A stretch of 64,000 nt of DNA, taken from NCBI GenBank assembly GCA_023627715.1, contig JAMAHW010000112.1, positions 43,818-107,817 on the forward strand, read 5' to 3'. Below the pieces are notes generated by a model. The model was not told where the DNA came from. It did not search any database and saw only the letters and a list, made by a program, of their open reading frames with translations. The translations under genes were made by a program, and so were the position numbers. The DNA comes from Periconia sp. R9002 (taxonomy: Eukaryota; Ascomycota; Dothideomycetes; Pleosporales; Periconiaceae). Below, piece after piece: positions 21,778-33,669 of the stretch (position 1 is its first letter; every line of letters begins with the position of its first letter).

Positions 21778-24700
21778 CTTGTGTAACGAACAACTCTGCA
21801 ATCCGAAGCAAGTCCTAACATGAACTCGAGGTTTCAAGAACAAACTCGTCTAATCTCGAAGTAGAGAGAGGACGAGAGATGTCGTGTCAATGCACTTGTG
21901 CTGTACATCCGATGATGGTTTTACAAAGGAAACAGCATAAAAGCGCTAAGGCTAGGGTGAAAGGTAAAGAATTACTGCAATGCGAGACAAAATGAGTGGG
22001 GTACTACCATACATAAGTTTCAAGATGAAGAGTGAGCGAGGGTAAGAAAAAGTTATGCGCGGGCCGCATCCCCCCGAAAGAAACAGAAGCCACGCCAAAA
22101 GAATGCCCCTAAGCGGCCGAAATCTAACAACCGCGGTACCACCGTTGCAAGCCCTGGTGTGGGTGACCCTGTCGTGCACCCCGAGATGAATGTGACTGAT
22201 GAACGTGCAAAACACACAAGAATCTCCACTTTGACGAAACCTTATTAGACAAAAAATCACATCGGCAATGTCGAGGACACAGTTGAATCACATTTGCATT
22301 TGTGATAGATGGGCGACAGATTGAACGGCCATGCCACGAATTGATTGTTCATTAGTCACAGTATGATAGTTAAACAACAGCCATCGAACATTGATCCAAG
22401 CCGGTAACTACTGTACGGTACGTCACTGGTTCCCGCTCTTTATCAGCGAATAGGAAAAGATCGAAGCCAACTCAGCACATGCTCGCTCGTGTGTCCATGC
22501 ATCTGTAGTGCAGCGTACAGCACCGTACATACATGTACATTATCATACAGCATGCTTGAGGTTTCGGGTACCGTACACTATCAGCACTATGCATACTTTG
22601 GCTGTTATTGACAGGAGACCAGTGGGTAATTTACGCGACTTTGGCTGAATGTAGTGAGCGGTTGTTCAAGACGAAAAATGCCAGTCTCTCGGTACCGATG
22701 TTCTTCGTACAGGTTCAGCTGGCGGCATCTTGCCCATCCTTTCCCGTTCCTGACAGACAGACAGCGGAGGCTTATCAGCCGCAGGAGGGACAAGCGGGAT
22801 CGACATACACGACGAAGATCAGACCATCATATAGACCCGTATCTGCATCGGACATGTACTACCATCATTTATTTGCTGCGTAGCAAAAGCATGTCTCGGG
22901 CTTGTATAGCGTGCTTACAGCAATATATTTGATACGGAGCTGATAAGGAAAGAGGGAGAGGATTCGGATTCGGAGAATTTACAGTTGTTACCGTTGGTGA
23001 GCATGCGATTGGGGGTTCCCAGTTGGAAACACTACCTTGAAGGCTTCCACCAAGCCAGCCACCAGCCACCCAACCAACCAACTGTCTCAATGTGGATGGC
23101 TAGCTGTAAGTAAGTATTGGATGGATTCTGAAGCGGGAAGGCGAGAGTCAATGACAGGGCACGATTTAGATTAACGACGATTTGATCCGCTCCACTCCGC
23201 GTGCTACAACCCACCCCCGCAGTTGACGACCCCACCCACATTTTCCCCCTTGTCAATTCTTATCCTTTGAGCAAGTCTCAAACAGCCAAACGGGCATTGT
23301 TCTGAAAGTGACAAAGTCCCTCGATCGTTCTCTTCCAATCGGCGCACTGCCATGCTTTTGGGACTAGCTTGACGAAACCTTTTTTGCGGCCTCCACAGGT
23401 TTGTCCCTCGATCGTTTGAAACGTTCATCTGTGCTTTCATCTAGCCAAGACCTCTTTTTGGAGCTTGTCACTTGTCGAAATCTCCCAACGCGGTACTTGT
23501 TATCTCATTTTCCTACTCAGGAGCACCATCGCATCCAACAAGCCACATATCCCACACTAGCCTCCCGTGTCTCCCGTCTATCCCGTGCCTTTCAATTTCA
23601 TCTCCAAAAACAAGCTCGCTCCGGTAGTGTCAGCGAGCCTCGGTCGGCGCAAGTGCAAGCCACAAAATAAAAATAATAATTGAAAAAAGAAAAAAAAATG
23701 AGCCACAGCCATTGACAGCTCGTAGCCTGCCCAAAATTCTCCCTCTAGAAGTAGCTAAACGCAATTGCCATCCGCGATCCGAAACCATATAGCACGGATC
23801 CTTCGCGGCCCGAGATTACAGGCACGCACTAACTGAACAAGTAAGTCATGAATCGAACGAACTACCCGTGCGTTTTCCACTCTTCTTGTGAGACTTTACT
23901 GCGTAAAGTCCCCATCCTCGAGCGAACGCGAGTGAACTAACAACGATAAGTAGAGATAAAACAACGTAAAAACGGGTCTACTAAGTAGTTCCCCTCTTCT
24001 TTCAAGTTTCAAACATCGTAATAATCGCCGTTAAGGTCCCTCATGGATAGATCCTAGATGTTCGGCCCGCTTCCTCGCTATGATCGCTTTAAGATCGGAT
24101 CCTGCAATCTCGTCACCTCTTGTCACATCTCGTCACATCTGATCTCATCCCGCTTATCGGAGCCGTATCGTGAAAGAAGAAAAAGCAAATCTATGAATCA
24201 TGTTTGAATACGGTGATCGCGGTAGATCTCGGTCTAGGGTGGAGGTGCGATTTGAATCTATAACATGCGCAAATATAATGAGATTCTTTTTGAAGAAATC
24301 TATTTGATTGGGCTCCATTTAAACAGGAAATAAAGGGGTCCAAAAACGATTGACAGAAATGAAAAAAATACTCCAGCGTACAATATAGAAGTACCCCTCC
24401 TCTATGTAAAATCTACGGAAACAAACGCAGATGAGGAAGACAGACTTCAAGCCTTGGCAGGTATTGCCAGAGCCCCGCAGAAGAACACTCTTGCTAGAAA
24501 CATGCATGAGGATAAACTGGATACTAGGTACCACGTGAATCTCTGGTTTCGCAATCTTGAATCGAATCCTCAATTTACAAGACCGAATCGATGGTGTGTC
24601 CCTACCTGGTCCTCCTGGACGCTGTAAGCTACAGATGTGCGAGAGATCCTATTTTATTTGAGGGTTCGAATGTTTGATGGGATCGAGCGGTTTTGGGCCC

Positions 24701-26925
24701 GTTGGGGGAGGGACAATTCACATTCTTGACCATATAACAAAAGCCAACGTCCACGAGCGTCGCATTATCGATGAATGCACGTCTGAGCTGTCGATTTTTA
24801 ACGATCCCATGATCTTCATTTTGTAGCCGATATCCCGCCCTCGTAACCAACTCCAGCACTTGAAAACGCTCTGGATGAGAATGATCTTCATCTCTATCTT
24901 CTTGCAGGGGCAATCCAAGGCCATCATTATCCACAAATTAGTATGTTTAGTTCTCCGGAGGCTTGGTCTTGCTACGAGGGTAAAGACATAAGATGAATCG
25001 ACCGAACGAGGCTGGAATTCGTCATCGTTATTTCAGCGATGAAGTTGATTGCACTTTACCATCTTTGTTTCCTTCAACTTCTGTTAGTTTTCATTTTGCG
25101 GCCTTTTGTCTACAGAAACCTCAAACCACCCTTCGTCTCTCAGCTGATAACGCGTCGGTTCGTGGTTTTTGAAAAATCTTGCCCCGGTTCAAACGAGAGT
25201 TGAATCAAGCAAGAAACATTACAGACCTGTGATTATAATATGGGCGACTGGTATGAGAGACAGGACATAGTGACAACGTATCACCTAGTCTAACCTCCTC
25301 GAGCGATGCCATCGTCCGTGTCTAGTTCTAGTGTGAGCGCGATTTCTAAGAATTTGGGAACAACTGAAGTCGCAGCTGCACGGCAGCGGTTCAGACGATA
25401 GGGTATTGCGCGAGCCAATTACTGACCAAAAGATAGGTTCGACGCTGCCTCCAATGACGCATGTGACGGCAGCGCTGAAATAAGCCACTTCCCTTCGGCA
25501 GTGTCAGAGCAGCAATGCTCTATGACTGAGTGGAGGAAGATTTCAAATTTGACATCAAGATCCGAAACAGGAAGTACCAAAGCACGATCGAACTCCTCGT
25601 GGACGAGTTGTTAAAAAGGATGGGGACTCTTAAAAGGCTTAGGTAGATTGAAGCTCCCAATACTCTGGGAGATCCTATCTTTGATGATAGTTGCTAAGAA
25701 TGCAGCAGCCCTGCAGCAACGTCTTGTAGATCACCTAGAAGAAGGGTTAATTCTAGTACGCCTAAGGCAAGAAAGTGAATTAGATTTCAAAGCTGTTGAC
25801 TAGAAGACGCTAATAATAAACACCCGCAGTCTAGTATCCTTACAAAAGGTCTATGTACAGTAGCAAGCATCCTGACCATTTTATACAATCTTTTAGAATT
25901 TGATCTAAGAACGAACGGGCTGTATATGCGATATTGTGGAAAATACCAAGCGAGAGTAGAGCTTATGTGAGATATTAGCAAGTCTAGAGAGAATGGTCGG
26001 GGCCACGTGGGGGCGTAGAAATAGTTTATTCTCCTTCTACCGTGATACGCTGCCAAGGTCTGACCTCTTATAACTGACTACATTTGGAAAGCGTGGATGA
26101 TTAGATCAGTCAGACGACGGACGCAAATTCAAACACAGTTTACGATCTGGCTGGCCACGGGGTTGGAGAGTGTCAGAAAACTTGGCGAATGGAGCTTGAG
26201 ATAGCAAGGTATTCAAAATGTTGTGGTTAGTAAAAACCGCAACACAATTTTTTTGACAACCATCAGCTATGGTTAAAGAAGAAATACTAAAGCCCTTGTC
26301 TCAGGAACAATTACTGAGATATTCGATCAGACATGATTACTTATCAAACAGGCAAAAGTAGGAGCGCATCGTTTCCGTATGCTGCGTCTTTCCACAAACA
26401 GCTTTACAGAACTTCCTGGGCATTGAGCTAATGGACATCACGGGCACAACTCATCTGGGCCAATAGGTCTATCGGCCTCACCGGAAATCTATGTAGACTT
26501 ATTGGCGAGAGATATTGTACTAATTCTTACACTATAATCATCATGCTCACCCAGGAATGACAAATTCAACTATGGTAAATAGGTTTTTGGCAAGTACTGT
26601 GGCCACAACTCTAACAATTGTTGTGATTCATTATGACTCACAACACACTTCACTGGCCCATAGCAGAATAGTCTTTTTCTAGCGTTATTATTTAATACTC
26701 TTCTCAGCATGCTCGAAAACAGACCAGTGTCATTTCCGGTCAGATTACATGATTGCTAACGCATACCACGAGGACTGCATCACATAAGTGTCACGGAGTA
26801 TCAAGTGATAAGGTAAAAGGTCAGAGTAGAAAAATATAAAGAGACGTCTATCCACGCTAGAATCAACTTGAAAGACAAACACACAACCATCTCATCCTAG
26901 GTCCTTGACAAGACAATCATTCACT
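21778..26925. other. 5.1-kb stretch without a supported gene
   Basis: ORFs of 60-102 codons occur on both strands but none has a recognisable domain or spliced continuation. Visible patterns are a (TG/GCTGGT)-rich patch at 23035-23090, an A-rich run at about 23665-23700, and short TCGTCACNTCT repeats at 24108-24150. The sequence looks like old, decayed intergenic DNA between the F-box gene and the accessory patch. RNA genes cannot be excluded by eye. Confidence 0.45.
26835..26840 (+). promoter_or_regulatory. TATA box of the NPP1 gene
   Basis: TATAAA 86-91 nt before the start codon at 26926, followed by a CA-rich leader. This is a plausible core promoter for a secreted effector-type gene. Confidence 0.45.
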
Positions 26926-27836
26926 ATGATTAGCAATTTCTTCCTCTATCTTCTTTCCTGCTGGACTGTGTTCATGACTGTCACAAGGGCGTCCCCATTT
27001 TCCGTAAGGGAGATAGACGAAGAGCCTACGCCCAGTAATGACAGCGTTATCCTTCCCCTTGCTGTTATCAACCACGACGCAGTTGTGGGATTCCCTAACG
27101 ACTTCGGCAGTGGGACGTTGGCAAACCTGTATAGCAAATACAAACCTACCTTGCGAGTTATTAACGGCTGCGTTCCGTTCCCAGCAGTAGATCGAAACGG
27201 CAACACAGGGTAAGTGGAAGGCTTGGAGGAAAGTCTTAAGCTATATGCTTCAGCTCTACAGCCTGCCCCATACGCGTTCTCGAAGGATAATTAGGCTAAC
27301 ACAAAGGCAGTGGCGGGCTTAAACCAACCGGTGCTATGAATGGGCATTGCTCGAGTAGCCCAGGTCAAATCTACATCCGGTCTATGCGTCGCGCAAACAA
27401 CCGCCTGGCCGTCATGTACGCATGGTACTTCCCCAAAGACCAAAACGTTGACGGGCCAGTCAATGGTGGTCACCGCCATGACTGGGAACACATCGTGGTG
27501 TGGTTATCATCGCAGGACTCTAGTGCCCGCATCATCGGCATCTCCTACAGTGGCCATGGTGGCTACGACAAACTCTCCAGGGCAGCGGGCAACATCGCTT
27601 TCGACGGCAATCGACCAAAGGTCGGATACTCAAACTACGGCGGCATGAACCACTCACTTCGGTCTGAGCGAAATGGTAGTGGAGGTGGCCAGAATATGGT
27701 CAATTGGTCACGCCTTACTTCAGCTGCCAGGAACGCTCTGCAGCGCACTAACTTTGGAAGCGCAAACTGCCCTATCAAAGATGGTGCCTTTGAAGGCAAG
27801 ATTGCCGATTCTTGGAGCTCTTCCTACAACAACTAA
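26926..27836 (+). CDS. Secreted NPP1 (necrosis- and ethylene-inducing-like, NLP) protein
   Basis: Two exons (26926-27209, 27311-27836), 269 residues. The true start is the ATG at 26926; the open frame runs a little further upstream from a TTG. A signal peptide covers about residues 1-23. The NPP1 domain spans the rest and has the two type-1 cysteines (NGCVPFPAVD and NGHCSSSPG) and the diagnostic heptapeptide GHRHDWE followed by HIVVWL. Known family members are cytolysins that act on plant membranes; some are non-toxic. All hallmark residues seem present, so it is probably functional, but activity cannot be read from sequence. It lies alone beside gene-empty DNA. Confidence 0.93.
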
Positions 27837-28571
27837 GGGCAAATCAAACGACTGCAAATGCTCGTCTGGAGTATTATTCTTACAGTCGCTGTCTTAGTCT
27901 GAGTGGGACTTTCTTTTGTTTTTCTAGGACCATGCAGGAGCTGTTGAAGTGGTCGATAACTACGCAGACGCTTTGTAACACCTTTTATCGACGGTGAAGC
28001 AGCATCATTTATAACTTTTTGGGAAGAGAAAGAAAGGAAGGAAGGCCATCTAAGTAGGGTAAAAGCAGCTAACGTAGCTACATTACCTAGCAAGTCAAAT
28101 ACATCTTTACTCTTTAGCACGATTGCTCGGATGATGATGCTACGCAATCTGTATCGCAAAAAGAAAACGTCTGGGCTAATGTCAATCTTATTATTGATGC
28201 ATGAGAAGAAAACAATGACGCACCATCCTCGAATAGATATGCTGACATAGGTACCGCCAATTACACGTGCGAAACCCAAAAGTTGATGCTCATTCCAAGT
28301 GTACAAAACCGTCGATGTTAAGCCATGAGGCCAAGATCAACCAGTCGTCTGTATAAAGAGCCTGTGACCAGGGCTGAAAGAGAAAGATCACGGATACCAC
28401 TACCAAGTGGTGATTTATAAACGACGTAATTCGCACAATAGCCATATTGTCCGCAAACGGTACTAGGGAATGATACAAAGTCAACGAAAAATGTGCGTGA
28501 ACAGCTTTATTCTCATCCTAACGACTGATAGTAAGGCAATTTGGTTGGAAGCCTCAGCCGCAAGGTAGAAG
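27837..28571. other. Convergent spacer, no gene seen
   Basis: 735 nt between the NPP1 gene (+) and the methyltransferase (-). A 157-codon minus-strand ORF at 27833-28306 overlaps the NPP1 stop and lacks any domain, so I do not annotate it. Confidence 0.5.
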
Positions 28572-29590
28572 CTACACCTTCTTACCAACCACGCAGGTGT
28601 ATTTGACATTGACAATCGACCCCCTCTGGAACTCTTCCCCGAGCTTTTCCTGAAAATCCTGCAGATCAGGGCGTACATGCAAGAACTCTTCCAGCCCAAT
28701 CAGCGCGCTCTGTGCTGCTAGAGGCCTGTAATGAGTGGGATTCTCATATTGGTCGTCGGCTACAGCTTGTAGATTGTTTGCCTCAAAGTGTGACCCAAGG
28801 TTATGAACCCAACTTTTCTATGTCAGCCAAATCAAATTATCCTGCCTGGTATGAAATTTTTAAAATACTCACTCGGAAGACGTGTGTGGTGTAGGTTTCT
28901 TCCACATCTGCACAAACTTGTCGCAAGCCGGGGTCGGGCCGGTGCTCTCGTCTGAAAGTACGTGCGCGGTATATGGGAGCGGTTCAAACCATTGGATGTA
29001 GCCCCTCGGTTCTACCAATTGATCAACATCGCTTCTGCTTTGAAGATCAGAATGTGAAGGAATTACTCAAGAGGCTCGATAGGTTCTGGATCAGTGCGTC
29101 TGCCCTGTCATCATCGACGACTCGAAGCAAGAATTGGACATGTACGATGTCGAACTTTGCTACATATTCTTCACCGAAAGGTTGGAAACAATCATGCACT
29201 ATGTAATGAACATTAGGAAAGCGCCAGCCTTCTGGAGGGTACTGTTCTGAGGAGATGTCGATGGCGTCGACGGCGGACGAGGGAAGAGTGATAGCAACCT
29301 CAGACGCCCATATTCTTGATGTGGAGTCAACAATTTATGACTTCGAGCGTGGTGGAAATTGAAATACCCGGTGCCGGTGCCAATGTCTGCTATCCTGAGG
29401 TTTTCTCGATCAATCGGGATTTTTGGGTGAATAAGATATCCAGCAATGCTCTTCATTCAAAAGTGGTTGAAGTTGAGACTGCTTAAATCAATAATGAGCG
29501 CATTCCAGGTGATTGCACAGCTCACCGCGTTGATGCCTTGTGATTCCGTTGGAACATATACGGCCGGTCTTCTGAAACGCTTGAAGTCAT
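28572..29590 (-). pseudogene. Class I SAM-dependent methyltransferase (LaeA/UMTA-like) with one in-frame stop
   Basis: Five exons (29590-29526, 29478-29368, 29314-29067, 29011-28873, 28812-28572) join into 267 codons with correct phase throughout. The only defect is a TGA at 29459-29457 (codon 29), exactly where a conserved residue is expected between RLNFNHF and MKSIAGYLIHPKIP. After it the methyltransferase core is intact: IADIGTGTGIWASEVA (SAM-binding motif I), VDAIDISSEQYPPEGW, FDIVHVQFLLRVVDD and RGYIQWFE. An ATG follows the stop directly (29456), so a protein lacking about 29 N-terminal residues could still be made. This may be a young pseudogene, a shortened active gene or a base error. 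It resembles secondary-metabolism methyltransferases. Confidence 0.75.
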
Positions 29591-30363
29591 GGCGATGGCG
29601 GACAACAATGGAGATGGTTTGAAGGGGGCGAAGACATCGCGCCCAGGCAAAGGTCTTATATCGATTGCACTCTGCAGCTGCTTATAAATACTTTTCTTCG
29701 GAGTTACTATTAGAAGTTATGTAGGGTAATCAATAGACAGTGGGGGGTATACCAGGAGGTGGGATTTACTATGCAGTAAGCCTCCTACCTCCCCATAATT
29801 GAGAAAACTTTTAAGCCCACTCTTTGTAAATTTTTAAATCTATAATTGGGTCCCGGTTGCGGGGAACATGTGGATAGGCTATTAATATGAAGTCACAGTG
29901 GCCAACCATTGGCGTGTCATGCATCTAAATATGATGCCCGTGTGAGGCACAGCACACACACCATATATTTCTCGCGAGAATCCATGTCCCTCAATCCAAA
30001 AGTTATGACTTTTCCCTGTAAATGAATACCCTCTGTCTGTACAATTTTATTGTTCAACTCATCTATCATACAACCTTTTTTATCCTAGAATCAGTATTGA
30101 GGACCGTAACGAATTAATTTTTACTAAAACATGGACAATCTATTTGGATATACGCTTTGAGCAGCAATTTGTTCAGAAAAGAAGGGAAGAAGCGGTGGAA
30201 ACACCAGATAAAACATGTGTTACATAGACCGAGTGCCCGAAACAAAGATTAAGATCAAGTCGGGATATACAGCAGTACCAAAAGTCTCAAACAAGACCCG
30301 AAAACACCGCGAAAAAATGATCACAATCTCACATCAGCTGTAGCAAGGATCGTACTCTTGAAA
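29591..30363. other. AT-rich intergenic, no gene seen
   Basis: 773 nt between the methyltransferase start and the transcription factor stop. Long AT-rich tracts from about 29690 to 30350 and no open frame of interest. Confidence 0.5.
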
Positions 30364-32704
30364 TCATTCTTCGTCCCAGTGCTCTTCATCTCCCAACTCT
30401 CCAATCCTAGCCTCTCCAAACAACTTACTCAAATTTGCTTCCTCACGATCGTCCGAGACATTCTTCCCGAAATCTAAACACCAAAGAGAATGGGACTCCC
30501 AATCATGCGGCGGGTGCATCTCTTTACGTCGGCGCTGTGCCGTGAAGGTATCAACCAAACTCACCTCCTCCGCGCGGAGGGAGCCACGCACAGCACTGAA
30601 GACCATTTGCGCGGTGTAATGACAGCGACTCTGATCTCGGATACCACTGACGGCGAGAATGAGAGTGGACTGTAGTTCTTTCACTTGGTTGTCATCCATT
30701 TCGAGCGTGACGGAGCCATGTGTCGTAAGGGCAAGGAAGCTGAGATATTGAATTATCCAGCCATCAAGGGCTTCAAAGCCGTGACGGAGGTAGTAGAGGC
30801 GTATGAGGATTTCGAAGGACATCTTAGCGTCTCTAAGGATCTCGTGCGGTGGTTTATGAAACACTTGAGCGACGAGGGCTGTGTGCTCTGGACTGCTTAA
30901 CTCCGTAGCCATTGGCTCCTCAAGGATGTTGATGATTAAATATTGATAAAACATGCTTGAAATTCAATTCTCAGAGGAATGACCGGGCGAAGGGGTTCAT
31001 ATTAACTCACTGCTGCTGAATCTGGTATGGCGTGACTAATTCATCGTGCTTCAGTTCCACTAGGAGACGTTCGTTCCAGTTCATGAGTTTTGCATAGAAC
31101 GATAGCGTTTGTTCGGCTGAGAGCTTGACGCGGGTCTCCTCGTCTGGACGCACTATAGAAACTATATCGAGCGCAATCATGTAAAGCTCGGTCTTTGCTC
31201 TGTGGCAATGATTGAATTGAGTAGAGAATGGTGTTGGAGCGGAGGGGAATTTGCACGATATCTCTCCATACCATGGCGCATGTTCAATCGGATCCGGCAG
31301 AGGATGCTCGGGAGGTGTTGTGAGTAAAGGGGAAAGCTGAGCGAAATAGCTCACGATGCTGACGAAGCGTTAGTGTCTTGATAACAATCGTCGTTCGCTG
31401 CGTACCCTTGCCAACCATATAGTGACCAGGCTGTGAAGTTTCGGGCATTTTGGTCTTTTTCACTTAGTTCTGGTGACGACTTGAACAGGCCGAGCTCGTG
31501 GCTCATTTCTATAGCTCGTTTTGTGTAGAGATAGCCTATGCCATCCGCTCCATGCATATTGTAGATGCTATGTATGATAAGCGAAGCCTGTACCGTTGTG
31601 AGCTTTGGCTTCCTCAACTCTAGTTCGTGCAAACGACGAGCTTCCGCGAGGAACCGATAGCCCAGATTCCGCGGGTTCCAGAATTCAGCACGATTGGGAT
31701 TGGCGAGGTCATTGTTCTTTGAAAGTCAACAAGGCATTCTTCGTTATCAACGGCCTCACAACCTACACAAGCTCCAGCCAGAATCGCATTGACTAGCAAT
31801 GCAGAACAATGTTCTTTTGTGCCTTGGACCATATCTTCCAGAAGAATATCCTTCTGAAAAAAGGACAGGGAGAAGTACTCTGAAAGAAGGAATTTTCCGA
31901 GCAATCTTCGCATATAGTTATCATCAGAGCTCACCGAGGTCCATTTAGAGGGCTTGATCAAATCTAGCCTTGGTTCCGCGAGGACGGCTGCATGGTAAGG
32001 CTTCCAAAACACTCCCTGCGGTCTATCAGAATGTGTGAAGCTCTCACTCTCTAAACCTGATGGAAGGTTGTCTTCTTTCAAATTATACTCGAAAACAAGG
32101 GTGTCGATGTGCGGGCTAGACGACTGCAGCAAGACTGCAGGAATTTGGTTCAAATAGGGGAATTCGTATCGACGTCTCGCTTCGGGGGCAAGAGATAGCT
32201 GAAGAAGCAAGTTGCCATCCTTCACCTGGCTAACAATGTCTTCTGGCCTTATACCTGTTTTGATGCGTAAGAGTATCTGCTGCGCTTCGGCATCAGGCAT
32301 GTTCATCAGCAACTCGTACAGCTCGTCGTAGGCGGACATCCTGTCTTTCAATGCCACGTACATATCCCATACGGCTGTAAGCTGTCCGCACCAATACGAT
32401 GGGTTCAAAAGCTAACCTTAGTAACCCTACTCTCTATCATTGTGTAATGGCAGTTGATACCACTGGTAACACACTTTTTGCACTTGGGCCGTTCAGCGCT
32501 GCACTATGTAGTGTCATTATAGTGAAACACGGGACAATAAGAGGACTCAGCGGTCGTTACCTTTGATTTGCTGGCGCGGCAGGCCTCGCATGCTGTTGAG
32601 ACTCGTTTCTGTTTTGGGCTGATAGGAGTCGACGATGCTGAAGGTGCTAGTTGGCCTCCAGGAAGGGCAGGTAACAGTGGACGAAGGGGGCGGCTTGAAT
32701 CCAT
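30364..32704 (-). CDS. Zn2Cys6 transcription factor with fungal-specific C-terminal domain
   Basis: Six exons (32704-32561, 32503-32431, 32374-31767, 31716-31406, 31358-31011, 30955-30364), 691 residues. The ATG is at 32704. A binuclear zinc cluster at about residues 38-66 is completed across the first junction (CEACRASKSK | CSAERPKCKKC...C), with spacing C-X2-C-X6-C-X6-C-X2-C-X6-C. The middle-homology region follows, with NNDLANPNRAEFWNPRNLGY created by the third junction and SIYNMHGADGIGYLYTKRAIEMSHELGLF downstream. The second intron's exact ends (here 32430-32375) are the least certain. It would act in the nucleus on a CGG-type site. Being next to a methyltransferase and an NPP1 gene it may regulate this patch, which is inference only. 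Confidence 0.88.
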
Positions 32705-33669
32705 GGTCACCTAGCAGTCATACAGAGAAATGGGCATTTGGTTGTTGTAAAGAGTATCCCAACCCCTGTCGATATTCTTATATATGTCCCGCCTTTAGGC
32801 TTTATCGCATAGAGCTAGTTAGTCATTGCATGGCAGAGTTTACCTACACGAGAAGGCCTATTAGATGTGAAGGAGCGCGGTTGTACACATCGCAGCTCAA
32901 GTGCTGTCATGGTACCGAAATATACCCAGGCGCCATCCCTAATCGTGCACCTGTCTTTACCTCATAGATTGTATTTTCTGGGACAACTACAATTCCAGCA
33001 ATGACCCACTATATCTAAATGCCGTTTTTTTGAACCATATTTCACGTAGAGATTATTTGGATGTACCTAGACACGTGCCCGACTGAATACATCGATCTCT
33101 TACACGATCAAAGCTGATTGGTTGATAACGAAGTAGTGCAATAGCACTGGGATGTAACCTCCGACACGTATAGCAAACACAAAGGGATCACAAATTCAAA
33201 CAGGATAAGTGTACTACCACGTTTATAATATGTTGTCAGAAAAATGCCCAACTTTCCCGTTCTATATGATGATAAGATCACGCGCTGCCCCAAACACACG
33301 GCTTGAACCATGAGTAGGTACAGAGCAATCACCGCATCATTTTCAATGCGATCCAGTACCATACAATTAAATATATGCAATATCTACCTTAGAACATCAG
33401 CGAATACTTTGTTTCAACAGAAGGGTAGGTAAGCGATGTATCCCAGCATTCCGTCCACCCACTCCCCACACTCCCCATTTCACAATCCCCAAAAATCCAA
33501 TTATTTCCCAATGACTCACTTATCCCACCAAAATCTATATACCCACCCATTCCACCTCTCCATCTCCTCACTCTTACTCCTCTCACATCCCCACCCATCC
33601 CCACACACTCTCCAACTACCTCCCCTACACACACATAACCCATCGTCTCACACCAGACCCTACTTCACC
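32705..33669. other. Divergent intergenic region, no gene seen
   Basis: 965 nt between the start codons of the Zn2Cys6 factor and the GGCT-like gene. The 240 nt before 33670 are strongly pyrimidine-rich (CCCACTCCCCACACTCC type), a normal fungal leader or promoter feature. They keep an open frame from 33436 that I do not regard as coding. Confidence 0.5.

Noticed and set aside
27833..28306. 157-codon minus-strand ORF next to the NPP1 gene
   Set aside because: Overlaps the NPP1 stop and lacks any motif; the 3' flank of two convergent genes explains it.
30001..30363. CRISPR-like or regular short repeats in AT-rich DNA
   Set aside because: No regular spacing or repeated unit; CRISPR arrays are not expected in a fungal nuclear genome.
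33436..33669. N-terminal 78-codon extension of the GGCT-like protein
   Set aside because: The stretch is C/T-rich leader-type DNA and the ATG at 33670 has a good context.
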